From Acidovorax sp. MR-S7 (GTDB lineage Bacteria > Pseudomonadota > Gammaproteobacteria > Burkholderiales > Burkholderiaceae_C), in the NCBI RefSeq assembly GCF_000400995.2, contig NZ_DF238999.1, positions 186,001 through 250,000 on the forward strand: DNA of 64,000 bases, in the 5' to 3' direction. The notes beneath the pieces are model-generated. The model did no database searches and was not told where the DNA came from. It saw nothing but the letters and a program-made list of their open reading frames with translations. This document shows positions 17,891-27,220 of the stretch, in pieces. The position numbers and the translations under genes are program-made. Position 1 is the stretch's first letter; each line of letters opens with the position of its first letter.

Positions 17891-18995
17891 ATGGACGCAG
17901 AACACATCAACCTCATCGGCACCACCCTCGAAGACCTGTCCACCCGGACGCAAGAGTTACGGAGGTATCTTTGACTACGATGCCAAGTACGAACGCCTGC
18001 GCACGGTAAACGCCTCTCTGGAAGACCCGAACGTCTGGAACGACCCCAAGAAGGCGCAGGAGCTGGGCAAGGAAAAGAAGCTTCTGGACGGCGTGGTGCT
18101 CACGCTGGAGAAGCTCACCGCCGAACTGGCCGACAACGCCGAGCTCTACGAGATGAGCAAGGAGGAAGGCGACGAGGCAGGCCTGGTCACCATCGAGGCC
18201 GAGACCGACAAGCTGCGCCCGCTCATCGAGGAGCTGGAGTTCCGCCGCATGTTCAGCAAGGAGGCCGATCCGCTGAACTGCTACGTCGACATCCAGGCCG
18301 GCGCCGGCGGCACCGAGGCCTGCGACTGGGCCGGCATGCTGCTGCGCCAGTACCTCAAGTACGCCGAGCGCAAGGGCTTCAAAGCCACCGTGGACGAAGA
18401 GACGCCCGGCGACGTGGCCGGCATCAAGAGCGCCACGATCCACATCGAGGGCGAATACGCCTACGGCCTGCTGCGCACCGAGACCGGCGTGCACCGCCTG
18501 GTGCGCAAGAGCCCGTTCGACTCCTCGGGCGGGCGCCACACCTCGTTCGCGTCGCTGTTCGTCTATCCCGAGATCGACGACTCGATCCAGATCGACATCA
18601 ACCCCTCCGACGTTCGCACCGACACCTACCGCGCCAGCGGCGCGGGCGGCCAGCACATCAACAAGACCGATTCGGCCGTGCGCCTGACGCACATTCCCAC
18701 GGGCATCGTGGTGCAATGCCAGGATGGCCGCAGCCAGCACAGCAACCGCGACGTGGCCTGGCAGCGCCTGCGCTCCAAGCTCTACGAGCACGAGATGCAA
18801 AAGCGCATGGAAGAGCAGCAAAAGCTCGAAGACACCAAGACCGACGTGGGCTGGGGCCACCAGATCCGCAGCTACGTGCTGGACAACAGCCGCATCAAGG
18901 ACCTGCGCACCAACGTCGAAGTCTCCGCCACGCAGAAGGTGCTGGACGGCGACCTGGACGTGTTCATCGAAGCCTCGCTCAAGCAGGGCGTGTAA
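17891..18995 (+). CDS. prfB: Peptide chain release factor 2 (programmed +1 frameshift)
   Basis: RF2 ends translation at UGA and UAA. The gene is split: codons from ATG 17891 run to CTT (17969-17971), followed by an in-frame TGA (17972-17974). Skipping T17972 restores the frame through to TAA at 18995, giving 367 residues, close to E. coli RF2 (365). The stop-recognition tripeptide SPF ([15 protein letters not shown]) identifies it as RF2 and not RF1, and the peptidyl-tRNA hydrolysis motif GGQ is in [13 protein letters not shown]. Expression is autoregulated: low RF2 makes the ribosome pause at the TGA and slip. Confidence 0.97.
17961..17975 (+). promoter_or_regulatory. RF2 programmed frameshift site
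   Basis: GGAGG-TAT-CTT-TGA-C is the standard RF2 recoding signal: an internal Shine-Dalgarno element three bases before the CTT slip codon, then TGA followed by C. The internal element is a full GGAGG here. Confidence 0.95.
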
Positions 18996-19010
18996 GCGCC
19001 CGAAGGAATC

Positions 19011-21713
19011 ATGATGAAAGAAGGACAAGCCACCGCCATCCACCGTCTGGACTACGCGCCGCCCGCGTTCTGGATCGACACGGTGGATCTCGCGTTCGAC
19101 CTGGACCCGGCCAAGACCCGCGTGCTGAACAGGATGCGCCTGCGCCGCAATCCGGCCGTGGCGCCCCAGCCGCTGCGCCTGCACGGCGAGGAGCTGAACC
19201 TGGCCCGCGTGCTGGTCGACGGCGCCGGCACCTCGTTCAAGATGGAGGGCAACCAGCTCGTGCTGGAGAACCTGCCCGAAGGCGAAGAACCCTTCGCTCT
19301 GGAGATCTTCACCACCTGCGCCCCCGCCAAGAACACGCAGCTCTCGGGCCTGTACGTGAGCGGAGACACCTTCTTCACCCAGTGCGAGGCCGAGGGCTTC
19401 CGCCGCATCACCTACTTCCTCGACCGGCCCGACGTGATGGCGAGCTATACCGTCACCCTGCGCGCCGACAAGGCGGCGTATCCTGTGCTGCTCTCCAACG
19501 GCAACCTCGTCGAGAGCGGCGACCTGGAAGACGGCCGCCACTTCGCCAAGTGGCACGACCCGCACAAGAAGCCCAGCTACCTGTTCGCGCTGGTGGCGGG
19601 CAAGCTGGTCGCGCGCGAGCAGCAGATCCGAAGCCGCGCAGGCCGCGACCATCTGCTGCAGGTCTATGTGCGCCCCGGCGACCTGGAAAAGACCGAGCAC
19701 GCGATGAACTCGCTCATGGCGAGCATCGCCTGGGACGAGGCGCGCTTCGGCCTGAGCCTGGACCTCGACCGCTTCATGATCGTCGCCACCAGCGACTTCA
19801 ACATGGGCGCGATGGAGAACAAGGGCCTGAACGTCTTCAACACCAAGTACGTGCTGGCCAGCCAGGCGACCGCCACCGACGTGGACTTCGCCAACATCGA
19901 GAGCGTGGTCGGCCACGAGTACTTCCATAACTGGACGGGCAATCGTGTCACCTGCCGCGACTGGTTCCAGCTCTCGCTCAAGGAAGGCCTCACCGTCTTC
20001 CGCGACCAGGAGTTCAGCCAGGACATGGCGGGCAGCCCCTCGGCGCGCGCCGTAAAGCGCATCGAGGACGTGCGCGTGCTGCGCACCGTGCAGTTCCCCG
20101 AAGACGCCGGCCCCATGGCCCACCCCGTGCGGCCCGACAGCTACGTCGAGATCAACAACTTCTATACCGTCACCATCTACGAAAAGGGCTCGGAAGTCGT
20201 GCGCATGCAGCACAACCTCGTGGGCCGCGACGGTTTCGCCAAGGGCATGAAGCTCTACTTCGAGCGCCATGACGGCCATGCCGTCACCTGCGACGACTTC
20301 GCGCAGGCCATCGCCGATGCGAACCCCGGCAGCGAGTTGGCGCAGCGCCTCGACCAGTTCAAGCGCTGGTACAGCCAGGCCGGCACGCCGCGCGTGAAGG
20401 CCGAGGGTCGCTACGACGCCGCCGCGCAGACCTACTCGCTCACCCTCTCGCAAAGCTGCCCCGCCACGCCGGGCCAGCCGGAGAAGCAGCCCTTCGTCAT
20501 CCCCGTGGCGCTGGGCCTGCTCGGTGCCGACGGCGCCGCCCTGCCCCTGCAACTGCAGGGCGAAGCGGCCGCGGGCGCCGCAGACCGCACCGTGGTGCTG
20601 ACCGAGCCAAGCATGACGCTCACCTTCGTCAACGTACCCAGCCAGCCCGTGCCCTCGCTGCTGCGCGGCTTCAGCGCGCCCGTCACCCTGGAGTACGACT
20701 ACACCGATGAGCAGTTGCTCACTCTGCTCGCGCACGACACCGATGCCTTCAACCGCTGGGAGGCCAGCCAGCGTCTGATGCTGCGCATTGCTATTAATGC
20801 AATAGCTTCCAGCGCATACCAGACAAGCGCTGGCGGCCAAAATCTATTGCAACCCGCGTTCGTGCAGGCCATGCGCGACGTGCTGCGCCACCCGCAGCTC
20901 GACGCGGCGTTCAAGGACCTGGTGCTCACCCTGCCCTCGGAAAGCTACATCGCCGAGCAACTCGACATGGTCGATCCCCAGCGCATCCATGCCGTGCGCG
21001 AGGCGCTGCGCATGGAGCTCGCCACCGCGCTGCGCGGCGACTGGGAATGGGCCTGGGAAACGCACCAGGACTGCGGCGCCTACCGCCCCGACGCCGTGAG
21101 CAGCGGCCGCCGCGCGCTCGCGGGCAGCGCACTCGCCATGCTCTGCCTGGCCGCGCGCGAAAGCGGCGACGCCGTGTGGCCCGGCAAGACCTACCAGCGC
21201 TTCAAGGATGCGGGCAACATGACCGACCGCTTCAACGCGCTCTCGGCCCTCGTCACCAGCGGCCACGAACTCGCGGCGCCCGCGCTCGCGCGCTTCCACC
21301 AGATCTTCAAGGACGACGCGCTGGTCATCGACAAGTGGTTCGCCCTGCAGGCCAGCCGCCCCGACCACGGCGGCGACGTGCTGCCCGCCGTGCGCCAGCT
21401 CATGAAGCATCCCGACTTCAACCTGAAGAACCCCAACCGCGCGCGCAGCGTGATCTTCAGCTATTGCAGCGCCAACCCCGGCGGCTTCCACCGCGCCGAC
21501 GCGGCAGGCTACGTGTTCTGGGCTGACCGCGTGCTGGAGCTCGACAGCCTGAACCCGCAAGTCGCGTCGCGCCTGGCGCGTGCGCTCGACCGCTGGAGCA
21601 AGCTCGCCGAGCCCTACCGCACGGCAGCGCGCGAGGCCATCGCCCGCGTGGCCGCCAAGCCCGACCTATCCAACGACGTGCGCGAGGTCGTCACCCGCGC
21701 CCTCGCCGATTGA
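19011..21713 (+). CDS. pepN: Aminopeptidase N (M1 zinc metallopeptidase)
   Basis: This 900-residue cytosolic aminopeptidase removes N-terminal residues from peptides. It has the exopeptidase motif GAMENKGLN and the zinc site [13 protein letters not shown] (His302, Glu303, His306) with Glu325 (LKEGL); the E. coli numbers are 297-301 and 320. A copy of the dispersed repeat lies in frame within it and encodes [12 protein letters not shown] near residue 600, in the linker between the catalytic and C-terminal domains. There are two adjacent ATGs (19011, 19014); the second is better spaced from GAAGGA. It is about 30 residues longer than E. coli PepN. Confidence 0.96.
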   Translation: MMKEGQATAIHRLDYAPPAFWIDTVDLAFDLDPAKTRVLNRMRLRRNPAVAPQPLRLHGEELNLARVLVDGAGTSFKMEGNQLVLENLPEGEEPFALEIFTTCAPAKNTQLSGLYVSGDTFFTQCEAEGFRRITYFLDRPDVMASYTVTLRADKAAYPVLLSNGNLVESGDLEDGRHFAKWHDPHKKPSYLFALVAGKLVAREQQIRSRAGRDHLLQVYVRPGDLEKTEHAMNSLMASIAWDEARFGLSLDLDRFMIVATSDFNMGAMENKGLNVFNTKYVLASQATATDVDFANIESVVGHEYFHNWTGNRVTCRDWFQLSLKEGLTVFRDQEFSQDMAGSPSARAVKRIEDVRVLRTVQFPEDAGPMAHPVRPDSYVEINNFYTVTIYEKGSEVVRMQHNLVGRDGFAKGMKLYFERHDGHAVTCDDFAQAIADANPGSELAQRLDQFKRWYSQAGTPRVKAEGRYDAAAQTYSLTLSQSCPATPGQPEKQPFVIPVALGLLGADGAALPLQLQGEAAAGAADRTVVLTEPSMTLTFVNVPSQPVPSLLRGFSAPVTLEYDYTDEQLLTLLAHDTDAFNRWEASQRLMLRIAINAIASSAYQTSAGGQNLLQPAFVQAMRDVLRHPQLDAAFKDLVLTLPSESYIAEQLDMVDPQRIHAVREALRMELATALRGDWEWAWETHQDCGAYRPDAVSSGRRALAGSALAMLCLAARESGDAVWPGKTYQRFKDAGNMTDRFNALSALVTSGHELAAPALARFHQIFKDDALVIDKWFALQASRPDHGGDVLPAVRQLMKHPDFNLKNPNRARSVIFSYCSANPGGFHRADAAGYVFWADRVLELDSLNPQVASRLARALDRWSKLAEPYRTAAREAIARVAAKPDLSNDVREVVTRALAD
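20796..20843 (+). repeat. Dispersed palindromic repeat, copy E (inside pepN)
   Basis: AATAGCTTCCAGCGC-ATACCAGAC-AAGCGCTGGCGGCC matches the family consensus but lies within the pepN coding sequence without breaking the frame. Confidence 0.75.
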
Positions 21714-21727
21714 AGGAGCCTTTTGAC

Positions 21728-22747
21728 ATGACCGAACGCATCAGCCTCACCCGCTACCTCGTCGAACAGCAGCGCGTCGACGGCCGCATCCCGCCGCAGC
21801 TGCGCCTGCTGCTCGAAGTGGTGGCGCGCGCCTGCAAGCGCATCGCCCTGGCCGTGAACAAGGGTGACCTGGGCGAAGTGATGGGCACGGCCGGCACCGA
21901 GAACGTGCAGGGCGAGGTGCAGAAGAAGCTCGACATCATCGCCAACGAGGTGCTGATCGAAGCCAACGAATGGGGCGGCCACCTGGCCGCGATGGCCTCG
22001 GAGGAAATGGACGGCATCTACGTCGTGCCCAACCGCTTCCCCCAGGGCGAATACCTGCTCATGTTCGACCCGCTGGACGGCTCGTCCAACATCGACGTCA
22101 ACGTCTCCATCGGCACCATCTTCTCGGTGCTGCGCAAGCACCACGACGACCCCAACACCGCCGAACCCGTGGCCGAGGCCGACTTCCTGCAGCCCGGCCA
22201 CCAGCAGGTGGCGGCCGGCTACTGCATCTACGGCCCGCAAACCACGCTGGTGCTCACCGTGGGCGACGGCGTGGCCATGTTCACGCTCGACCGCGAGCAA
22301 GGCTCCTTCGTGCTCACGCGCGAGAACATCCGCATTCCGGAGGACACCAAGGAATTCGCGATCAACATGAGCAACATGCGCCACTGGGACGAGCCGGTCA
22401 AGCGCTACATCCAGGAGTGCCTGGCCGGCAAGGAGGGCCCGCGCGGCAAGGACTTCAACATGCGCTGGATCGCCAGCATGGTGGCCGACGTGCACCGCAT
22501 CCTCATGCGCGGCGGCATCTTCATGTACCCCTGGGACAAGCGCGAGCCGAACAAGCCCGGCAAGCTGCGCCTGATGTACGAGGCCAACCCCATGGGCTGG
22601 CTGGTCGAGCAAGCCGGCGGCGCCGCCACCAACGGCAAACAGCGCATCCTCGACATCCAGCCCACCCAGCTGCACGAGCGCGTGAGCGTAATCCTGGGCT
22701 CGAAAAACGAGGTCGAGCGCGTGACCAGCTATCATTCCGGTATATAA
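21728..22747 (+). CDS. fbp: Fructose-1,6-bisphosphatase, class I
   Basis: This 339-residue gluconeogenic enzyme removes the 1-phosphate from fructose 1,6-bisphosphate. The metal-binding motif [20 protein letters not shown] is complete, and the C-terminal sugar-phosphate region ([19 protein letters not shown]) is present. The ATG at 21728 begins [11 protein letters not shown]; a TTG at 21710 in the same frame is less likely. The gene starts 15 bases after pepN. Its TAA stop lies inside the -10 box of the tRNA promoter. Confidence 0.96.
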   Translation: MTERISLTRYLVEQQRVDGRIPPQLRLLLEVVARACKRIALAVNKGDLGEVMGTAGTENVQGEVQKKLDIIANEVLIEANEWGGHLAAMASEEMDGIYVVPNRFPQGEYLLMFDPLDGSSNIDVNVSIGTIFSVLRKHHDDPNTAEPVAEADFLQPGHQQVAAGYCIYGPQTTLVLTVGDGVAMFTLDREQGSFVLTRENIRIPEDTKEFAINMSNMRHWDEPVKRYIQECLAGKEGPRGKDFNMRWIASMVADVHRILMRGGIFMYPWDKREPNKPGKLRLMYEANPMGWLVEQAGGAATNGKQRILDIQPTQLHERVSVILGSKNEVERVTSYHSGI

Positions 22748-22748
22748 T
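22721..22748 (+). promoter_or_regulatory. Promoter of tRNA-Thr
   Basis: A perfect TATAAT (22743-22748) is preceded at a 16-base spacing by GTGACC (22721-22726, 4 of 6 to TTGACA). The tRNA begins 10 bases further on. The promoter overlaps the 3' end of fbp. Confidence 0.55.
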
Positions 22749-22758
22749 TTAAGTCTTC

Positions 22759-22834
22759 GCCGGTGTAGCTCAGTCGGTAGAGCAGCTCATTCGTAATGAG
22801 AAGGTCGCGTGTTCGATTCATGTCTCCGGCACCA
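22759..22834 (+). tRNA. tRNA-Thr (anticodon CGT)
   Basis: This 76-base tRNA ends in an encoded CCA. The acceptor arms GCCGGTG/CTCCGGC pair except for a T6-T67 mismatch. The D-arm is GCTC/GAGC, the anticodon loop is TTCGTAA (anticodon CGT, threonine), and the T-arm is GCGTG-TTCGATT-CATGT with two G-T pairs. The layout matches E. coli tRNA-Thr(CGT), including the unpaired 27-43 position. It is followed by a strong terminator and an accessory region. Confidence 0.93.
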
Positions 22835-22846
22835 AGTCAGCAAAAG

Positions 22847-22885
22847 AAACCCCGTTATCCAAAAGATCGCGGGGTTTTTCTTTTT
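22847..22885 (+). terminator. Rho-independent terminator after tRNA-Thr
   Basis: AAACCCCG and CGGGGTTT form a perfect 8-bp stem with a 15-base loop, followed by TTCTTTTT. Confidence 0.85.
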
Positions 22886-23167
22886 CATCTGATGTAGCCA
22901 TCATGTAGCCACTGGCACTGGTTTTTTGCAAGGATGCTGGCCGCTTTGAACAAACCAAAGCCCCTGCGGCAACAAGCGCTCCTTCAGCGATCCAGCCGGT
23001 GCGACGCGGGATCCGAGCCTCCTGAAACAGAAGGCTCTGGCAAGGCCGCAAGCGAAGAAGAAGGCGCAGCAGCAGCGAGGAACAGTGAGGCGCAAGGGGC
23101 TGTGAACAAAGGAGAGGGCTTACGGGAGGCGACAGGCTCAGGTGTCGCCGGGCCTGAAATGCGTCCC
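22886..23167. other. Non-coding junction downstream of tRNA-Thr
   Basis: No convincing gene is visible. It starts with a tandem 9-base direct repeat (ATGTAGCCA at 22894-22902 and again at 22905-22913), a type of sequence often left beside tRNA genes used for integration. The remainder is an unstructured stretch up to the end of the M16 peptidase gene. No integrase reading frame is intact. Confidence 0.4.
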
Positions 23168-24493
23168 TCAGCAGTCCAGCGCTCTCACGGTGGCTGCCAG
23201 CGAGGCCGCCAGCTTCCGCGCAGATGGGGCGCTGACGCCCTTGCCCGTGATCGACAGCGCAGGCAGATGGGCTAGCATTCGCGCAAAGACGCCCTGAACT
23301 TCTTCCGAACGAATGTCGTGGATCAGGGCGATCACCTCGGCCAGCGGCGTCACGGTGCCGCTGGCAAAAAGCTCCTCGACGGCGCGCTCCATCGTGGCAA
23401 AGGGTCGTTCACTGGCGCGCACGCGGGAGACGGTTAGCTGGTTCTTCGCCCGCTCCAGGTGGACCGGGTCGATGATGGCGGCCTGGGCATGCAGCAGTTC
23501 ACCCGTGACCTGAACCAGCGCCTGGACCTTGTCCGGGGTGGTCACGGCATGCACCACGAAGTTCAGCCAAGCGTCTCCGCTGTCGAGCGTGGCATCTGCC
23601 GTGTATGCCAGACCGAGTTGCTCGCGAACCGTATCGACCAGAGGCGAGGACATCCCGCCGCCGAACAGGTTGGCCGCGAGCGCAGCAGCCAAACGCCAGC
23701 GTTGCGGCGACATACCGTCTGGCCCCGCAGGCGTCAGCGGATAGGCGATGTGGAGGAATACCTGCGACACCTGCGTGAAGCGCCGGGCCACGGCTTGACC
23801 AATATGCGCTGCGGGCACCGGTGGATGTACCCCTAAGAGGTCTTCCGATGCAGGCATTGCCCCAAAGAGGTCCTCCGCGAGCGCCATCCAGGCATCTACA
23901 TCGAACTGGCCGGCGGCTGCCACGACGGTCTTGCCCGCCACGTAGTGCTGCTGCACATGGCGAACCAGATCGTCGCGGGTGAATCCCTCGATGTTCTCGA
24001 CCGTGCCGATCACGGGCATGCCCATGGGATCGGCGCCCCAGAGAGCGCGGTCCAGCAGATCGCTGGAACTGTCCTCCGGGTCCTCGTCGTACTCGATGGC
24101 CTCCTGGCGGATCACCCCCAGCTCGCGCTGCAGTTCGATTTCGGGAAAGGTGCTGTGGAGCACGATGTCGGCCGTCATGGCGAGCAACTGCGTCGCATGC
24201 TGTCCCAGGCCGGTCATAAAGTAGCCGGTGATGTCCTTGCCGGTATAGGCATTGACCTCCGCGCCCAGCCGCTCAGCATCCAGGTTGATGGTCTGCAGAG
24301 AGCGTGAGGTGGTGCCCTTGAAGGCCATGTGCTCCAGAACATGGCTGATGCCGTTGGTCGCAGGCGTCTCGTCACGGGAGCCGACGCGCAGGAACACGCC
24401 CACGCTCGCGCTCTGCACGTGTGGCATGGAGATAACTAGTAGCCGGACGCCGTTGGGAAGCGTGCGAAGGATCGGGGTCAGGGGCTTGGCCAT
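23168..24493 (-). CDS. M16 family zinc metallopeptidase
   Basis: This 441-residue protein of the insulinase/processing-peptidase type has the inverted zinc motif HVLEH (His51, Glu54, His55) in GISHVLEHMAFKGT, with the distal Glu in VIRQEAIEYDEDPED. The C-terminal M16C domain follows (FGGGMSSPLVDTVREQLGLAY carries the R/Y substrate residues). Length fits a complete single-chain M16B enzyme. There is no signal peptide. The ATG at 24493 gives MAKPLTPILRTLPNGVRLLV, the usual family start, but no clear ribosome binding site is seen. It stands alone, divergent from a DnaJ-like gene. Confidence 0.9.
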   Translation of the reverse strand: MAKPLTPILRTLPNGVRLLVISMPHVQSASVGVFLRVGSRDETPATNGISHVLEHMAFKGTTSRSLQTINLDAERLGAEVNAYTGKDITGYFMTGLGQHATQLLAMTADIVLHSTFPEIELQRELGVIRQEAIEYDEDPEDSSSDLLDRALWGADPMGMPVIGTVENIEGFTRDDLVRHVQQHYVAGKTVVAAAGQFDVDAWMALAEDLFGAMPASEDLLGVHPPVPAAHIGQAVARRFTQVSQVFLHIAYPLTPAGPDGMSPQRWRLAAALAANLFGGGMSSPLVDTVREQLGLAYTADATLDSGDAWLNFVVHAVTTPDKVQALVQVTGELLHAQAAIIDPVHLERAKNQLTVSRVRASERPFATMERAVEELFASGTVTPLAEVIALIHDIRSEEVQGVFARMLAHLPALSITGKGVSAPSARKLAASLAATVRALDC

Positions 24494-25090
24494 CAGTGGT
24501 TTCGCACAGCAATTCTCTGGCAACGATCGCAAGATCGCTTGGCCCCCAGCGCCGTCCTTGAAGGCCAAAGACCACCGGTGAGCAGCCTGATGCGGGTCTC
24601 TTGTTCCATGGTGCATTGTCGCTGCGCTCCACGGCTGGTCCAGACGCAATCGCTATCTCCAGGCAGCGAACGTAGGGACCGAGGCGATGCCTGGGGGCGT
24701 GTTGCGATGTGACTTCGCCGTGGATGCTGTCGACCTTCTAGCCAATCTAGGCGATGCCTCCATGCCTGGAGCGGCAGCGGCCATGGCAAGCTTCTGCGAC
24801 CGCTTGCGACCTATTCTGCCGAAAAATTCCCTACCTCTGCCTTGAGCCATGTTTTCGGGGGCCTTACCTCTTCCTTCACGTGAGAACTTCGATCCGGGGC
24901 AGTCTAGGAGGTCGATTTCTCTGCCAGCGCCGGGCACTTCAACAGAAGAGCCCCGAAAGCAGACATCTCCGGGAGCGGGCATGCCGGTGCGCAGAGGAAA
25001 ACCAGACCAGCGCGCCCAGCCCGAGAATCTGGTCGGCAAGCTGCGCCTGCTACCATGCTGCACTGCAACATAGCTTGCGCCATTGAGCTC
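24494..25090. other. 600-base divergent gap between M16 peptidase and DnaJ-like genes
   Basis: I see no gene I can support. The open frames here have no recognisable domain and are shadows or low-complexity sequence. The region should contain the promoters of both divergent genes, but no clear -35/-10 pair was found. Confidence 0.4.
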
Positions 25091-26092
25091 ATGGACCTTG
25101 ACGACCCTTACCACGAACTTGGCCTGGCACCGGGCTCCAGCGATGCCGAAGTGAAGGTCGCGTGGCGCCGCCTGTCTGCACGCTGGCACCCGGATCGCAA
25201 CAACAGCCCGCATGCCCTGCGAAAGATTCAGCGTATCAATCGGGCACTGGAAATGATCCGCAACGCCCGGGACGAACCGGAGCCTGAAGCCGAGGATCCT
25301 GCCCCCGGTGCGGAATCCACCGTCGAGCACACCATCAGCCTCACGCTCGAGGAGGTGGTGACCGGTTGCGTCAGGGAAGTTCGGGGCGAGGTGGTCGAAG
25401 ACTGCGCCGAGTGCAACGGCGGCGGCCTGCAACTGCAGGCTACCGAGTGCAGCGAATGCAGTGGCACCGGCCACATCCGGCCGAATCTCTGGTTCGCCTG
25501 GGTCTCGCCCACGGTCGAATGCGCAGCCTGCCAGGGGCAGGGGAAGACGCGCCAAAGCTGTACTGCCTGCGCGGCTAGCGGTCAGGCACCGGCGAGCAAG
25601 TACCGCTGCCGGGTGCAGGTCGTGCCTGGCGCACGTGCTGGCGACCTGCTCGATGTCACAGCCCTGGTGCAAGGCAGTCAACGCCAGTACAAGCTGGGGC
25701 TGCGCGTACGCATAGAGCTGCAGCCGCACGAGTTCTTCACGGCTGAAGCCGATGGGACCTTGAAGTGCGAGCTGCCCGTCGATGGTTTTGCATGGATGGC
25801 CAATCGCTGGATCGAGGTTCCAACGCCCCGCGGGCTGCAACAGATGAAGCTGCGGCGAGGCCACCTGAACTACCGCATCAAAAACGCCGGCCTGCCGTGG
25901 GCGAACGAGGCAAAAACCGGGGACTGCATCGTCACCGTCGTACCGATGTTCCCGCAAGAGTTCAGCCAGGATCAAGAGGCAGCGATCGACCAACTGGTGG
26001 CCAGCAACTCCGGAACGGCTGGCACGTCGGCTGGCGATCGCATGGCGGCATGGACCCGGTTGGTGGACAGCTGGCAGGATCGGCGCAGGTGA
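25091..26092 (+). CDS. DnaJ-like co-chaperone with degenerate zinc fingers
   Basis: This 333-residue protein has an N-terminal J domain (DPYHELGLAPGSSDAEVKVA, with HPD at residues 33-35), which stimulates Hsp70 ATPase. A Cys-rich centre follows with four CxxC units: CAECNGGG, CSECSGTG, CAACQGQG and CTACAASG; the last lacks the usual CxGxG ending. The C-terminal part resembles the DnaJ substrate-binding domain (VQVVPGARAGDLL). The Gly/Phe-rich linker of true DnaJ is missing, replaced by an acidic Pro/Glu stretch (EPEPEAEDPAPGAE), so it is probably not the housekeeping DnaJ. ATG 25091 was chosen; ATG 25055 would add 12 residues. Confidence 0.85.
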   Translation: MDLDDPYHELGLAPGSSDAEVKVAWRRLSARWHPDRNNSPHALRKIQRINRALEMIRNARDEPEPEAEDPAPGAESTVEHTISLTLEEVVTGCVREVRGEVVEDCAECNGGGLQLQATECSECSGTGHIRPNLWFAWVSPTVECAACQGQGKTRQSCTACAASGQAPASKYRCRVQVVPGARAGDLLDVTALVQGSQRQYKLGLRVRIELQPHEFFTAEADGTLKCELPVDGFAWMANRWIEVPTPRGLQQMKLRRGHLNYRIKNAGLPWANEAKTGDCIVTVVPMFPQEFSQDQEAAIDQLVASNSGTAGTSAGDRMAAWTRLVDSWQDRRR

Positions 26093-26811
26093 GATTGACC
26101 CTGTCCCATGATTTCGAACCGTTCAGTAACAGAACGACCGGCATGATGAAGGCCCGCATCGGGCCAGGAGCATGTCGTGAAGAAGCAAGGTCACTAAGGC
26201 TCAGATCGCCTTGCGTTGAAGCAGGCGGAGTTGGACACCCGTGTCGAAGAGGTGCGGCGCAAGAAGTACGCGGGTGTGGGCCCCTCGGAGTGGCGCCGGC
26301 TGCGCCAGCTCGAAGAAGAAAACTGCAAGCTCAAGCAGATCGTGGCCGACCTGAGGTTCGGACAACGGACCAGAGTTCGTGCAATCCACCGTCTTCTCAG
26401 GAAAAACTGGCTCGACTAAACCGATCAGGCCAGACTCGCTCGCAGCCGAAGCCTGCGTGGTCTCCTCGCGTTCAGCGAGGGGCAGTGCTAATCAGATCGA
26501 TGGCGAGCCGGCAGACGGACTCCTCCGGTTGCTGCCAGGATGTTCTGAATGGAGGTATGTGGCCGATCGAACAGCTTGTCGAGCTGGCGCAGAGTATCGC
26601 CCCTGCTCCAAGGATCCCGACACCATCGCCTTCGGTGTAGTAGATCCAAGGGTGTTGCTTCATGCAGTGCTTCTTGTGCCAAGTGCAATCATTGTGTTGC
26701 ATCGACTGGTTGAATTCACAACCCTAAACGGAGCGTAAAAACCTGATGAGCATTGTGTCGAATGCTGCTCCACCTGACGCACAACCCTTTCTAAATTAAG
26801 CTAGAGTGCAT
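26093..26811. other. Gene-poor stretch with IS remnant
   Basis: Apart from the IS3-type remnant, listed separately, no gene is supported. A minus-strand open frame at 26472-26702 (76 codons, several Cys and His) has no recognisable family. Confidence 0.4.
26177..26365 (+). pseudogene. IS3-family transposase OrfA remnant
   Basis: The sequence begins like an IS3-type OrfA (VKKQG..), loses frame at a TAA, then continues LKQAELDTRVEEV. It next jumps to KKYAGVGPSEWRRLRQLEEENCKLKQIVADL, which is the leucine-zipper part of OrfA. The helix-turn-helix segment normally present between EEV and KKYAG is deleted, and the C terminus diverges after VADL. No OrfB (DDE) is present. It is a broken element that marks past transposition in this accessory region. 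Confidence 0.8.
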
Positions 26812-27213
26812 ATGACAAATGCACACACAGCGGAAGCGGTCTCGGCACTAGTCTACCGAAGCCGGAGCCGCATTTTCCTTTCTTCGGAACAATTGATCGC
26901 ACTCGAGAAAAACGCCCGAGTACGCAACGAGTCGATGTCTATCACCGGCATGCTTCTCTTTGACGGGATCTATTTTTTTCAATACCTGGAAGGGCCGGAG
27001 GAAGCAGTACAAACTCTTTTTCTTAGGATACTCGAAGACTCACGGCATCATCACATCATCAAACTACTTGACGACTATGCCCCTGCCCGTAAATTCCCAC
27101 ATTGGGGCATGCAGTTGTTAAAGGTCCAATCTCAGAGCGATGAGACAGCCGAGGCAATGATCACTCGTCTTGTTCGAGACGCAGACCTTCCTGCAGTAGA
27201 CCCGCGCCTTTAA
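26812..27213 (+). CDS. BLUF-domain blue-light photoreceptor
   Basis: This 133-residue protein has a BLUF domain covering about residues 10-105. The flavin-interacting residues are in place: Tyr in LVYRSRSRI, Asn in NESMSITGMLLF, Gln in FFQYLEGP, and Trp in FPHWGMQL. Such domains bind FAD and sense blue light. An EAL gene follows after only 4 bases in the +1 frame, so the pair looks like a BLUF-EAL protein (E. coli YcgF or Klebsiella BlrP1 type) cut in two. A GTG at 26806 could add two residues. The gene is visibly AT-richer than most of the window, which suggests horizontal origin. Confidence 0.92.
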   Translation: MTNAHTAEAVSALVYRSRSRIFLSSEQLIALEKNARVRNESMSITGMLLFDGIYFFQYLEGPEEAVQTLFLRILEDSRHHHIIKLLDDYAPARKFPHWGMQLLKVQSQSDETAEAMITRLVRDADLPAVDPRL

Positions 27214-27220
27214 GCTGATG
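27208..27220 (+). other. Possible +1 slip site joining BLUF and EAL frames
   Basis: The last BLUF codons are CGC CTT TAA followed by G. A +1 slip on CTT at the TAA (as on CTT TGA C in prfB) would read CTT AAG CTG ATG and enter the EAL frame directly. No Shine-Dalgarno-like stimulator is visible upstream, so this is hypothetical. Reinitiation at ATG 27218 is the simpler alternative. Confidence 0.3.

Noticed and set aside
17913-20840. Minus-strand open frame of 975 codons opposite prfB and pepN
   Set aside because: Antisense shadow of two certain genes, no recognisable domain.
22759-22834. tRNA-Thr damaged by integration
   Set aside because: The T-stem looks irregular, but its pairs are compensated by wobble pairs; only T6-T67 is mismatched and all arms can form.
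24653-25993. Minus-strand open frame of 446 codons opposite the DnaJ-like gene
   Set aside because: Overlaps a gene with a J domain and CxxC motifs in the other direction; the sequence itself shows no domain.
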